Part shown: positions 15,152 through 23,942 of the stretch, one piece after another | Numbering within the stretch: position 1 is the first letter of the stretch | Layout: the number at the start of each line of letters is the position of its first letter | Source of the DNA: CALCNS01 sp937897315 | GTDB taxonomy: Bacteria > Bacillota > JAAYKD01 | Length of the DNA stretch: 37,750 nt | Assembly: GCA_036744005.1 (NCBI GenBank) | Contig: DAINOJ010000020.1 | Location: forward strand, 1 to 37,750 | Direction of reading: 5' to 3' | The notes under the pieces: model-generated | What the model saw: the letters and a program-made list of their open reading frames with translations, nothing else | Database searches by the model: none | What the model was told of the DNA's origin: nothing | Program-made: the position numbers and the translations under genes

Positions 15152-16093
15152 TTAAATCCCAAGTATGGTAAAAAGGTACATGTAAATCGGTAGGAACAAT
15201 AACCCAATGAGAGTGGATATGGACACAGCAGAGGCAGCAAATTCTGGGTCAGAACCATATAAAGCGGCAACAATGGGGGCTTGGGCCATACCGGGCATGG
15301 CCGATTGAATAATCGTCACCCGTGCTAGCAAGCCTTCGATATGAAAGAATTTCATCAAAGCTATGGTAACCATGGGAGCAATGACAAAACGACCCAAGCA
15401 TACAAAGAAGAGCTCTTTGGTGCAACGCAAGTTCTTTAGACCTAATCCCGCTAAAATATGACCAATATAAATAAGAGCAAGAGGTGTGCTCATACTTCCA
15501 ATGTACTTGGTTGTATCCATAATCAGTTTTGGCATGGGGAACCGCAAAAAAATGAGAACAATGCAGGTGACCAACGTGATTAAGGCAGGAGACATCATTT
15601 TTTTCAGGTTTTCAGCCAGACTCACTTTTTCTCCGGGTCTGGCATCTCTGCGGATGTTTGGAGCAGCGATACCCCAGAAAAGAATGCTGTTGGCAGCAAA
15701 TGTCAAGAGTGCTAGCGGGGCAGCTTCATTTCCAAACAAGGCAACACAGACGGGTAAACCCACAAATATGGTGTTGGAGAAGCCAAACAAGGCCGAAAAG
15801 ACACCACGCTGGCCTTTTGGTATCTTCAACAAGTAGATCACTGGATACGATAAGAGGAAAGTAGCCAGAATGGAAAAGAACGGAGCGAGTAAACCCCACC
15901 CGGCAGCGCGAAGGCCCTCTAAGGTGAAATAGCCCATCATATTGTTGATTAAAGTGGCAGGAACCACATAGGTGACAACCAAGGTTGCAATGAATTTGGC
16001 GATTTTCTCGTCGATGAGTTTTATCTTGGTTAAATAAAAACCAAAACCGATCATGGCAAAGATGGTGAGAACAATGTTCATCGTATTGGACAT
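15152..16093 (-). CDS. AEC-family (auxin efflux carrier-type) permease
   Basis: A 313-residue integral membrane protein with about ten hydrophobic helices and the AEC family layout: an N-terminal half (IFAMIGFGFYLTKIKLIDEK, FGFSNTIFVGLPV), a polar middle around residues 148-165, and a C-terminal half (GRFVIAPMVTIAL, QSAMPGMAQAPIVAALYGSD). Bacterial relatives include malate or other dicarboxylate permeases and many uncharacterised exporters. A strong AAAAGGAGGT site precedes the start, 43 bases after the OppF-like gene, so it is probably the last gene of the peptide transporter operon. The substrate cannot be told. Confidence 0.9.
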   Translation of the reverse strand: MSNTMNIVLTIFAMIGFGFYLTKIKLIDEKIAKFIATLVVTYVVPATLINNMMGYFTLEGLRAAGWGLLAPFFSILATFLLSYPVIYLLKIPKGQRGVFSALFGFSNTIFVGLPVCVALFGNEAAPLALLTFAANSILFWGIAAPNIRRDARPGEKVSLAENLKKMMSPALITLVTCIVLIFLRFPMPKLIMDTTKYIGSMSTPLALIYIGHILAGLGLKNLRCTKELFFVCLGRFVIAPMVTIALMKFFHIEGLLARVTIIQSAMPGMAQAPIVAALYGSDPEFAASAVSISTLIGLLFLPIYMYLFTILGI

Positions 16094-16136
16094 GGGGACC
16101 TCCTTTTAAAAACAGGAAAGTTAGCAGACTGAGTTA

Positions 16137-17108
16137 TTATACGCCTTTTTGTCTGCAATGGCAAGCCACCCGATGTCCATTGGCTAACACCTGAACAGGA
16201 GGTCGTTGCGACCGGCAAAGTTCCGTTGATTGGGGGCATAATTCGGCATAAGGACAACAGAGATCAGAGGCGACTCCCCAACCAATACCCTCAGTGGGCA
16301 AGTTCCCTTCGAATAAATCCGCTGCCGCCAGCAACGATTGGGTATAAGGATGGATGGGGTTGCGCAACAATTCTTCGGTGGTGGCTTCTTCTACCAGGCT
16401 ACCCCGGTACATGACCAAAATACGATCTGCCAACCACGATACCACATGCAAATCGTGAGAGATAAAGAGCATCGATAACTGATGCTTCTCCCTAAGCGTC
16501 TGCAGAAGGTTTAAGATTTGGGCTTGAATCGATAAATCCAAAGCCGATACCACTTCGTCGGCAATCAGCAGAGCGGGTTTCACCAATAATGCGCTCAGAA
16601 TTGCAACTCGTTGTCTCTGCCCACCCGACAGCTGGTGCGGATAACGTGGCAAATACGTATTGTCCAACCCTACATCGGGCAATTCTAGACGAATGAATTC
16701 TCGCCGTTCTTTGTCGTTTCTCAGAATGTGAAAACCAATCAGGGGTTCCATGAGGATTTGTTCTATGGTCAAGGAAGGATTTAGCACTTGCTGAGGATCC
16801 TGAAAAATCATTTGGATCTGACGTCGGAATGGACGAAAATCATAGTCATCCAAAGGTAATATATCGGTGCCGTTTAAAAATATCTTCCCAGAATCGGGCT
16901 TAAGTAACCGTGCAATGATTCGAGCCGTTGTGGTCTTTCCGCAGCCGGACTCGCCAATTAACCCCAAAACTTCACCTTTTTGCATCTCAAAATCTAAGTG
17001 GTTTACGGCAATGAAGCGCTGGGGTGAGTCAAAGAGGGAAGTCTTAGGAGCAGCATACGTTTTCAAAACATCTTGCAGCCGGATTAACGGTGGTTGTGTG
17101 GTCATCAT
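16137..17108 (-). CDS. Oligopeptide/dipeptide ABC transporter ATP-binding protein (OppF/DppF-like)
   Basis: One of the two ATPases of a peptide importer, 323 residues. Walker A is GESGCGKTT at residues 52-60, signature LSGGQRQRVAI, Walker B LLIADEVVSALD and H-loop FISHDLHVV. Walker B has Val where DEPVSALD is usual, a mild change that leaves the catalytic Glu intact. The C-terminal extension (CCPYAELCPQSTELC and ACHC) is the cysteine-containing tail typical of Opp/Dpp ATPases. Its start overlaps the stop of the OppD-like gene as ATGA. Confidence 0.93.
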   Translation of the reverse strand: MMTTQPPLIRLQDVLKTYAAPKTSLFDSPQRFIAVNHLDFEMQKGEVLGLIGESGCGKTTTARIIARLLKPDSGKIFLNGTDILPLDDYDFRPFRRQIQMIFQDPQQVLNPSLTIEQILMEPLIGFHILRNDKERREFIRLELPDVGLDNTYLPRYPHQLSGGQRQRVAILSALLVKPALLIADEVVSALDLSIQAQILNLLQTLREKHQLSMLFISHDLHVVSWLADRILVMYRGSLVEEATTEELLRNPIHPYTQSLLAAADLFEGNLPTEGIGWGVASDLCCPYAELCPQSTELCRSQRPPVQVLANGHRVACHCRQKGV

Positions 17109-18097
17109 ACGCTCACCGCCTTTCCAGATCGGGGGTAATTACACAGAACACTGTGCTCACCCCGATGGAACTCATGGATTTCTCTGTCACAAACCTCGGT
17201 CCGGAACGGACAGCGAGGAGCGAAATTGCAAGGCACCTGGCGTTGATCCAACGGCGGGACCATTCCTTCCACCATTTCCAATGTTTGTCCTTTGCGCTGG
17301 AAACTGGGTTTCGAATCGAGCAGAGCTAGTGTATAGGGATGCATGGGGTGAGTTAGCACTTCGTTGGTAGGACCCGATTCCACAATTTGACCGGCATAGA
17401 GCACCATGGTGCGTTCGCATAAAGAACGTACCACCTGTATGTTATGCGAAATCATCAGTAAAGTCAGCTCATGCTTCTGCTGAAGATTTCGAATCAGAGT
17501 TAAGATTTGTTGCTGAGTGGTTAAATCCAAAGCGGTTGTCGGTTCGTCTGCTAACAACAAGCGGGGTTTGGGTAGCATGACCATGGCCAGCATCACTCTT
17601 TGTCGTTGACCGCCTGATAATTGGTGCGGGTATTTTTGCAGGACTTCACGGGGTCGGTCTAAGCCCACTTCTTCTAAACTGGCAATTAAATGCTGTTCTT
17701 GAGCGGCTTTCCCTTGAATCTCTCTGCAATGAAGTAAAAGAACTTCCCGCATTTGGTAGCCAATCGTCAATAAGGGGTTCAAAGAGGTTGCAGAGTCCTG
17801 AAAGACCATGGTAATATCGAAACCGCGGTAGGCTCGTAGTTCTTCTTCGGTCAACTGAGTCAAGTCTATGCCATCAAAATAAATATGTCCTGAACTCCGC
17901 TGAACCTGCTCAGGTAAGAGCCCTGCAATCGCTTGCGCGGTTAAGCTTTTTCCGCTACCCGACTCACCAATGAGGCCAACACTATCGCCTACATTCATGC
18001 GAAAACTCAAATCATGGACTGCAGGGTAATATTTTCCGACATAGGGTACGGAAACGCTGATGTGTTCTACACGGCATAACTCTTTGTTTTGTTGCAT
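17105..18097 (-). CDS. Oligopeptide/dipeptide ABC transporter ATP-binding protein (OppD/DppD-like)
   Basis: The second ATPase of the peptide importer, 330 residues from the ATG at 18097. Walker A GESGSGKS is at residues 44-51, the Q-loop is MVFQDSATSLNPLLTIG, signature LSGGQRQRVMLAM, Walker B LLLADEPTTALD, H-loop MISHNIQVV. The C-terminal CNFAPRCPFRTEVCD segment is the oligo_HPY-type tail. A TTG at 18106 overlapping the previous stop is possible, but the AAAGGA site abuts it, while it sits nine bases before the ATG. Confidence 0.93.
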   Translation of the reverse strand: MQQNKELCRVEHISVSVPYVGKYYPAVHDLSFRMNVGDSVGLIGESGSGKSLTAQAIAGLLPEQVQRSSGHIYFDGIDLTQLTEEELRAYRGFDITMVFQDSATSLNPLLTIGYQMREVLLLHCREIQGKAAQEQHLIASLEEVGLDRPREVLQKYPHQLSGGQRQRVMLAMVMLPKPRLLLADEPTTALDLTTQQQILTLIRNLQQKHELTLLMISHNIQVVRSLCERTMVLYAGQIVESGPTNEVLTHPMHPYTLALLDSKPSFQRKGQTLEMVEGMVPPLDQRQVPCNFAPRCPFRTEVCDREIHEFHRGEHSVLCNYPRSGKAVSV

Positions 18098-18102
18098 GGC
18101 GG

Positions 18103-18933
18103 TCAATCCTTTCTACGGCGATCGCCCAAATCGCGCAAGCCATCACCCAAGAGGTTAAAGCCCAAAACCAAGAGTGTAATCGATAAACCGGACCCGATGG
18201 CCAGCCAAGGAGCATTAAACAAGTAGTTTTGTGCTTCCGATAGCATTTTGCCCCAAGAAGGGTCGGGTGGTTGGACACCTAATCCCAAATAGGACAAGCC
18301 TGCTTCGGTTAAAACCGCGTTGGCAAACCCCAAAGATGCAGTGACCAACAAAGAAGAGCGAAGGTTGGGTAGCAGGTGATGAAAAAGGATTCTCCCACTA
18401 CCAATCCCAATGAGTTGAGTCCACTGCATGTAATCGAGGTTTTTCAGCTGCATTGCACTGCTCCGCGCCATACGGGCATATAGCGGTATGGACAAAACAG
18501 CAATAGCAAAAACGGTGACGGTCATACCGGAACCAAAGACCGAGATCAGCATTAAAGCCAGTAGTAAACTGGGAATGGCTTTCATGGCGTCGAGAATTCG
18601 CACGATGACAAGATCAAACCATCCCCCATAATACCCACAAGCCAACCCTAAGGGGACGCCAATCAGAGATCCGGTGGCCACCGAAGCGCTGCCTACCAAA
18701 AAGGCCGTTTGTGAGGCCATCATCAATCGACTAAAGACATCGCGACCTAAATGATCAGTACCCAACCAATGGAGAAAGGAGGGAGCTTGTAATTGCTGTA
18801 ACGCACTGGGATTGTTGGGAGGATACGGTGTCCAAAAAAAGCTGAGTACCATAAAACCCAACAAAAATGCAATCATACTACTTCCTATGGCAAAAGACGG
18901 GCTGCGCTTTTCGAAAGAGCGAAGTGTTCTCAT
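18103..18933 (-). CDS. Peptide ABC transporter permease (OppC/DppC-like)
   Basis: A 276-residue permease of the peptide importer. The N-terminal segment ends with HWLGTDHLGRDVFSRLM, the OppC hallmark, followed by membrane helices and the EAA-type loop ARSSAMQLKNLDYMQWTQLIGIGSGRILFHHLLPN. The C-terminal SYLGLGVQPPDPSWGKMLSEAQ is standard for the family. The gene overlaps the upstream DppB-like gene by four bases and its stop is six bases before the OppD-like start. Confidence 0.94.
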   Translation of the reverse strand: MRTLRSFEKRSPSFAIGSSMIAFLLGFMVLSFFWTPYPPNNPSALQQLQAPSFLHWLGTDHLGRDVFSRLMMASQTAFLVGSASVATGSLIGVPLGLACGYYGGWFDLVIVRILDAMKAIPSLLLALMLISVFGSGMTVTVFAIAVLSIPLYARMARSSAMQLKNLDYMQWTQLIGIGSGRILFHHLLPNLRSSLLVTASLGFANAVLTEAGLSYLGLGVQPPDPSWGKMLSEAQNYLFNAPWLAIGSGLSITLLVLGFNLLGDGLRDLGDRRRKD

Positions 18934-19904
18934 GATTCTTCCTCCTTGTCACGAATGCGTGGATCGATTTTTGCACTCAGCAAATCCACAAAGAGGAAGC
19001 CAAAGGTAACGACGACGGACACATAAAGCGTAATCCCCTGCACCAACGGTAAATCACGATTGCGTATTGCGGTTTGTAGCAGCTGTCCCAATCCCGGTAT
19101 GGAGAAGGTCGATTCAATGACAATCGATCCAGTTAGGATGTTGACCAATATCACGCCGAGGATGGTGAGGACCGGTAAAAAAGCATTACGCAGAACATGA
19201 CGATACAAGATCACGTTCTCGGTTAATCCTTTGTTTCTTGCCGTGCGAACGTAATCTTGTAACATTTGGTCCAATAACGAGGCTCGTAAGTAACGAACCA
19301 CAATCGCAATGGAAGAAAAACTAACCGCCAGACCCGGTAAAATCATCGAGCGAATAAAACCCAAAGGGTTTTCACGCCAGGGCACATATCCATGAATGGG
19401 TAACCAGCCCAGTTTGACGCCGAAGACCAGCATGAGAAGAATGGCCATCCAAAACGAAGGAATGGCGATCCCCAATTGCGTCATCCCGTTTATCAAAAGC
19501 CCGGCAGGTCCACGGCTGTGTTTGGCTAGCCATATTCCCAAGGGAATGGAAATGACGAGGATCAACATAAAAGACCAAATGGCCAACGCCAGCGTATTCG
19601 GCAGGCGTTGACCAATTAATTCTTGTACGGGCATGCGGAATCGAATGCTGGTCCCCAAATCTCCTCGCGACAAAGCGACCACCCAGTTGATATAACGACG
19701 CATGGGTGGCTGGTCTAATCCCAATTCTTCTCGAAGCAAGGCTTCCAAAGCAGGATCCGCTTCTTGGCCCAAACGAGAAAGAACCGGGTCTCCGGGAATA
19801 ATCTGAAAGACGAAGAAAATCAGCAGGCTGACCAAAAACAACGTCATCAGACTCGATAACAAACGGGTCCAAAGCGAGCGAGGGATAAGGATCAACTCCT
19901 TCAA
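18930..19904 (-). CDS. Peptide ABC transporter permease (OppB/DppB-like)
   Basis: A 324-residue permease with the OppB pattern: an N-terminal helix, IIPGDPVLSRLG, an external loop, helices, then the EAA-type loop DYVRTARNKGLTENVILYRHVLRNAFLPVLT and GSIVIESTFSIPGLGQLL. The frame is closed by the stop of the preceding gene, so the start must be the TTG at 19904 or a later codon. No ribosome site precedes 19904; AAGGAG falls just inside the frame. Translation is probably coupled to the binding-protein gene, whose stop is nine bases upstream. Confidence 0.9.
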   Translation of the reverse strand: MKELILIPRSLWTRLLSSLMTLFLVSLLIFFVFQIIPGDPVLSRLGQEADPALEALLREELGLDQPPMRRYINWVVALSRGDLGTSIRFRMPVQELIGQRLPNTLALAIWSFMLILVISIPLGIWLAKHSRGPAGLLINGMTQLGIAIPSFWMAILLMLVFGVKLGWLPIHGYVPWRENPLGFIRSMILPGLAVSFSSIAIVVRYLRASLLDQMLQDYVRTARNKGLTENVILYRHVLRNAFLPVLTILGVILVNILTGSIVIESTFSIPGLGQLLQTAIRNRDLPLVQGITLYVSVVVTFGFLFVDLLSAKIDPRIRDKEEES

Positions 19905-19913
19905 TGGTGAAGA

Positions 19914-21419
19914 CTATTTGCTGACGGTGACCGTCTTCATGTCGATAAAGCCAATCGGATAGGTTACTAAACCACTTAACCGCATGTTCACGGCACGATA
20001 TAAGGTGGGATCCATTATGAAAATAGCTACAGCATCGTCGGTTAGAATTTCCTGAGCTTGGTTGTATAAGGCGCGACGAACTTCCATATCGGCTGTTAAT
20101 CGAGCTTCTTTGATAATGGTATCGTATTCCGGGTTGTTGTACTTATAGAAGTTACGGCGGAAAGTCGATTCAAAACGTCCCAACACGGCATCGGGATCTA
20201 ACTTGCCGGTTAAACCCACAATAGAAGCTTCGTAATTGGCAGAGCCATAGACTTCGGTTAACCAGGTATTCCATTCAATAGGAGCAATGTTCATGGTGAT
20301 CCCTGCGGCTTTCAGTTGTGACTGAATCAACAAGGCGGTATCCATGTGGAATTGATATTCGGTGGGAACTTTTATAGAGAAGGTCAAATTGCTTTCTCCA
20401 GCTTCACTTAGCAGTTGCTTTGCTTTTTCCGGATTGTAGGCATAATGATTCTCGGTTTCTACGTTATAGAAGTATCCCATGATGGGGCTGAAATTGGTAT
20501 CGAGTTTTGGAGATCCCGGAGCCAACATTTCAATGATTTCATCCTTATTGATGGCATAATTTAAGGCTTGTCGCACTTCTTTCTTGGCAAATGCTGGGTG
20601 TTCATGGTTTAGAGTCATCAGCTGTACCATATTTTGCGGAGCGGTCAGCACAGCAACTTTGGTCCTATCTACACTTTTGGTTTGATCTAAGGTGATGTTT
20701 AAAATATCGACTTCACCGGTCTGTAGGGCTAAAAATCCGGTATTCGAGTCGGTATAAATCTTAAAATCAACCTGATTCAATTGAGGTAAGGTGCCATAGT
20801 ATTTTTCGTTGCGGACCATGGTGATACCTACGCCGGGGGTGTAAGAAGAATACTTAAAGGGACCGGCTCCAATGGGAGTCTTGGCTTGCTCCGGACCGCT
20901 TTTATCGGGAATAATAGCAATCATTAATTTGGACAAGAAACTAACATCGACTTTGGATAAATGGAAAATTACTGTCTTGGCGTCCGGTGTTTCGATGGAT
21001 TCGATTCCGGCAAAATTCGATGTGAGAGGTTCTTTTTGATCCTCTGTTTTACCATTTAACCGGTTGAAGGTATAAGCCACATCAGCAGAGGTAAGGGGCT
21101 TGTCGTTGTGAAAAACCACATTGTCTTTTAGTTTTACCGTATATTGCAGCAGGGAATCATCGTGGGCAATGCTCTGTGCCAAATCCATGATGATTTCACC
21201 ATCGGGTGTGATGCTAATCAGACCGGTAAACAGGTTGAACATCACTTCTTGGGTTCCGGTTGCTGCAGAAAGATGGGGGTCGAGAGAATCGAAGTCCTGA
21301 GGAATTCCCACCACCGCCTTTAAAATAGCGGGAGCAGGGGTCGGTGCAGGGGTGGAATTACAGGCAGAAAGTAGCAAGGTGAGAAGTAAGAGTAGTATCA
21401 CTCCGGTTTGTTTTTTCAT
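19914..21419 (-). CDS. Peptide ABC transporter substrate-binding lipoprotein (SBP_bac_5)
   Basis: A 501-residue extracellular peptide-binding lipoprotein. The signal sequence MKKQTGVILLLLLTLLL ends in lipobox LSAC with Cys20, followed by a Pro/Thr/Ala linker. The mature part shows the family-5 pattern: DFDSLDPHLSAATGTQEVMFNLFTGL, LKDNVVFHNDKPLTSADVAYTFNRL, TPIGAGPFKYSSY, VRQALNYAINKDEI and a C-terminal ILTDDAVAIFIMDP. GGAGGG precedes the ATG. It heads the operon for the permeases and ATPases downstream. Di- or oligopeptides are the likely cargo; nickel or haem are known alternatives in the family. Confidence 0.93.
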   Translation of the reverse strand: MKKQTGVILLLLLTLLLSACNSTPAPTPAPAILKAVVGIPQDFDSLDPHLSAATGTQEVMFNLFTGLISITPDGEIIMDLAQSIAHDDSLLQYTVKLKDNVVFHNDKPLTSADVAYTFNRLNGKTEDQKEPLTSNFAGIESIETPDAKTVIFHLSKVDVSFLSKLMIAIIPDKSGPEQAKTPIGAGPFKYSSYTPGVGITMVRNEKYYGTLPQLNQVDFKIYTDSNTGFLALQTGEVDILNITLDQTKSVDRTKVAVLTAPQNMVQLMTLNHEHPAFAKKEVRQALNYAINKDEIIEMLAPGSPKLDTNFSPIMGYFYNVETENHYAYNPEKAKQLLSEAGESNLTFSIKVPTEYQFHMDTALLIQSQLKAAGITMNIAPIEWNTWLTEVYGSANYEASIVGLTGKLDPDAVLGRFESTFRRNFYKYNNPEYDTIIKEARLTADMEVRRALYNQAQEILTDDAVAIFIMDPTLYRAVNMRLSGLVTYPIGFIDMKTVTVSK

Positions 21420-21534
21420 GTTGATGTCCCTCCTAATAAGTAAATAGATGTTTTCTCTCTATCTCTGCCCTTCTGCTTTCGATAGATTAACCCCTATTTC
21501 CTGTATCTTCTCTTTGTAAAATGTTGCTACATGA

Positions 21535-21560
21535 TATGGTAAAATTGTACTTCTACCATA
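21535..21560. promoter_or_regulatory. Inverted repeat upstream of the peptide transporter operon
   Basis: TATGGTA (21535-21541) and TACCATA (21554-21560) are perfect inverted copies separated by 12 bases. They lie in the 170-base gap between galE and the peptide-binding lipoprotein, within the likely promoter region for that minus-strand operon. I see no confident -35/-10 pair in the gap; TACAAT on the minus strand lies inside the repeat. An operator role is an inference. Confidence 0.4.
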
Positions 21561-21589
21561 GAACCATCCTGTGACAAAATATACCAGTT

Positions 21590-22597
21590 TTAATGTTTAT
21601 TATGATCCCTAACATGGCATTCAAAGCGCCAGGCATCACGACAAATATCGACGATATTGCGTCGGACAGCCCAGTTCAGTTCGCGGTTCGCTTTGCTGGC
21701 ATCGGCATAACAAGTGGCAATATCTCCGGGTCGGCGAGCTTCGATGCGATAAGGCACGGTTTCTCCGGTGGCTTCTTCAAAGGCATGGATGAGTTCCAAC
21801 ACCGAGGTACCCTGCCCGCTGCCTAGGTTGTGTAAGTGCACTCCGGGAGTTAAATGTTCCAGAGCCGCTACATGACCTTCTGCCAAATCCATGACATGAA
21901 TGTAATCACGGATACCGGTGCCATCGGGAGTGGGATAATCGTTTCCAAAAATCCTTAAATAAGGTACGCGTCCCGTGACAGCTCGAGTGACATTGGGTAA
22001 AAGATTATTGGGAATTCCATTGGGGTCTTCTCCGATGAGACCGCTGGGATGCGCACCAACCGGATTAAAATACCGCAGCAACGAGATTTGTAAAAACGGA
22101 TGAGCTTTGGCGGCATCGGTTAAGATGCGCTCGCTCATGGCTTTGGTTTCACCATAGGGATTGGTGGTGGGTAACAGGGGCAAACCCTCGTGGAAGGGTA
22201 CTGTGTTATCTCCATACACGGTGGCGGAAGAGCTGAAGACAAATCGGGGTACACCATGGCGAACACACGCATCTGCCAAGGTGATGGTGCTGAGCAAATT
22301 ATTGCGATAATACTGCAAGGGCTTGGCTACCGATTCCCCTACCGCTTTCATACCTGCAAAGTGAATCACACCATCAAAGTGTTCTTCACAGAAAAGCCGG
22401 TCGACCGCTTCTGCATCGCAGGCATCCATTTCGTGAAAAGAAAAGTTCTTTCCCGAGATTTCGCGAATACGATCGAGCACCATTGGTTGACTGTTATAGA
22501 AGTTATCGATGAGAACCAAGGAGTAACCCGCTTCCAACAAGACGACGGCCGTATGAGAACCAATGTAACCGGCTCCTCCGGTAATGAGTATTTTCAT
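21590..22597 (-). CDS. galE: UDP-glucose 4-epimerase
   Basis: GalE interconverts UDP-glucose and UDP-galactose using bound NAD. The 335-residue short-chain dehydrogenase-type protein has the Rossmann motif GGAGYIGSH at residues 7-15, FAGMKAVGES at 80-89, the catalytic Ser124 (FSSSATVYGD) and Tyr148/Lys152 (PYGETK), and the RYFNPVGAHPSG and GIRDYIHVMDLAEGH segments specific to GalE. AAAGGGGT precedes the ATG. It is the last gene of a six-gene minus-strand run, 14 bases after the amidohydrolase. Confidence 0.95.
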   Translation of the reverse strand: MKILITGGAGYIGSHTAVVLLEAGYSLVLIDNFYNSQPMVLDRIREISGKNFSFHEMDACDAEAVDRLFCEEHFDGVIHFAGMKAVGESVAKPLQYYRNNLLSTITLADACVRHGVPRFVFSSSATVYGDNTVPFHEGLPLLPTTNPYGETKAMSERILTDAAKAHPFLQISLLRYFNPVGAHPSGLIGEDPNGIPNNLLPNVTRAVTGRVPYLRIFGNDYPTPDGTGIRDYIHVMDLAEGHVAALEHLTPGVHLHNLGSGQGTSVLELIHAFEEATGETVPYRIEARRPGDIATCYADASKANRELNWAVRRNIVDICRDAWRFECHVRDHNKH

Positions 22598-22611
22598 GTC
22601 GTGACCCCTTT

Positions 22612-23934
22612 CTATGCCAAACCGTGCAATAGTCGTTTGCTACGAGTTTGCACTTCGTAGCGTATGTGCTCTTCATCGAGTCGAGTATATTGTCCCTGTT
22701 CATACAACACTTCTCCATTGACCATGACCCAATCCACATCGGTGGGCAATGTGTGGTGTATTGCTGCGGATAAGGGGTCATTTAAAGCAGTGAAATGCGG
22801 TGCATCGGTATTTACCGCAATCAGGTCCGCTTTCGCTCCTACTTCTAAAACACCCATGGTTTCGTTTTCTTCTGCAAACAAATGTTGAGCCGGGGTGGAC
22901 GTACACATTTGCAAGATTTCCCAATCGGCAAACGCGCCGGGGTTATTCGTTTGTGCTGAGGAAAGCAAGGACGCTAAACGCATCTCTTTCCAAAGGTCCA
23001 TGGCATTCCCGCTGCTCTGACCATCGGTACCCAAAGCATAGTTCACGCCTGCTTCTTTCATGGCAACCAATTGGGGAAAGCCGGCAGCTAAACGCAAATT
23101 ACTGGTAGGACAGGGTACAGCTAACATGCCGTACTTTTTGAGTAGAAGTCGATCTTCTTCCTCTAAATGAACGCAGTGTGCGGCAATGTTTTTTGGGCTC
23201 AGCAAGCCCATTTCGGCAAATCTTTGAATGGGGCGTTTGCCAAAAAGAAGCAAATCGTCCTCCACTTCTTTACGGGTTTCGTGTAAGTGTGTATGCACAC
23301 GATATCCATGTTGCACCAACCACGCCGCACCTTCCGCCAATACATCCGCTGGATACAAATACCCGCTATGCACAGTGGCAAAAACTTTCATAAGACCGTT
23401 GTTACGATTATGATATTGTGCATAGTTCGCTTCGAATTCTGAAAAAATGGTTTTGCATGAGGGAGGATTGAATTCGGTTTGGAAGACAGAGAAACCGGTG
23501 GCAACACGCATACCACTTTCTTCTGCAAATCTCATGCCAGCCTGAGGTATGAGGGGCATGTCGCATACGGCAGTGATCCCTCCGCGTAACATTTCCAGAA
23601 GGCCCATGGCGGTTCCCCAGGCAACATCTTCTTGGGTTAATCGAGCTTCTGCCGGGAAGATTTTTGTAAAAAGCCAATCGTGTAAATGTAGTCCGGAGCC
23701 ATAATTACGAAAATAAGCCATATAAGAATGAGCATGACTGTTCACCAAACCGGGGATCACCAGCCAGTGCCTTGCGTTCAATACCCGTGTATTGGCATCG
23801 TGGCGAGTGTGTTCTAAATGGTGAGGATATATTCCGCTGATGATATCGTCTTGTATGACCAAGTCCATATGTCGTTGCACAGGGTGATTGGGGTTCGGAG
23901 ATAACAGGGTTGCGTCTTGAAGAATGGTTCGCAT
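22612..23934 (-). CDS. Amidohydrolase, 5'-methylthioadenosine/S-adenosylhomocysteine deaminase-like
   Basis: A 440-residue metal-dependent amidohydrolase of the TrzN/AtzB/MtaD branch. Metal ligands are visible as NSHAHS (His67, His69), the HTHLHETRKE segment, AAHCVHL and the GTDGQSSGNAMDLWKEMR segment with the catalytic Asp. Members deaminate MTA or SAH, or act on guanine and other ring compounds. Lying between a purine nucleoside phosphorylase and galE, eight bases after the former, it most likely feeds purine nucleoside salvage. A guanine- or pterin-type substrate remains possible. Confidence 0.87.
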   Translation of the reverse strand: MRTILQDATLLSPNPNHPVQRHMDLVIQDDIISGIYPHHLEHTRHDANTRVLNARHWLVIPGLVNSHAHSYMAYFRNYGSGLHLHDWLFTKIFPAEARLTQEDVAWGTAMGLLEMLRGGITAVCDMPLIPQAGMRFAEESGMRVATGFSVFQTEFNPPSCKTIFSEFEANYAQYHNRNNGLMKVFATVHSGYLYPADVLAEGAAWLVQHGYRVHTHLHETRKEVEDDLLLFGKRPIQRFAEMGLLSPKNIAAHCVHLEEEDRLLLKKYGMLAVPCPTSNLRLAAGFPQLVAMKEAGVNYALGTDGQSSGNAMDLWKEMRLASLLSSAQTNNPGAFADWEILQMCTSTPAQHLFAEENETMGVLEVGAKADLIAVNTDAPHFTALNDPLSAAIHHTLPTDVDWVMVNGEVLYEQGQYTRLDEEHIRYEVQTRSKRLLHGLA

Positions 23935-23942
23935 GGTCCCAC

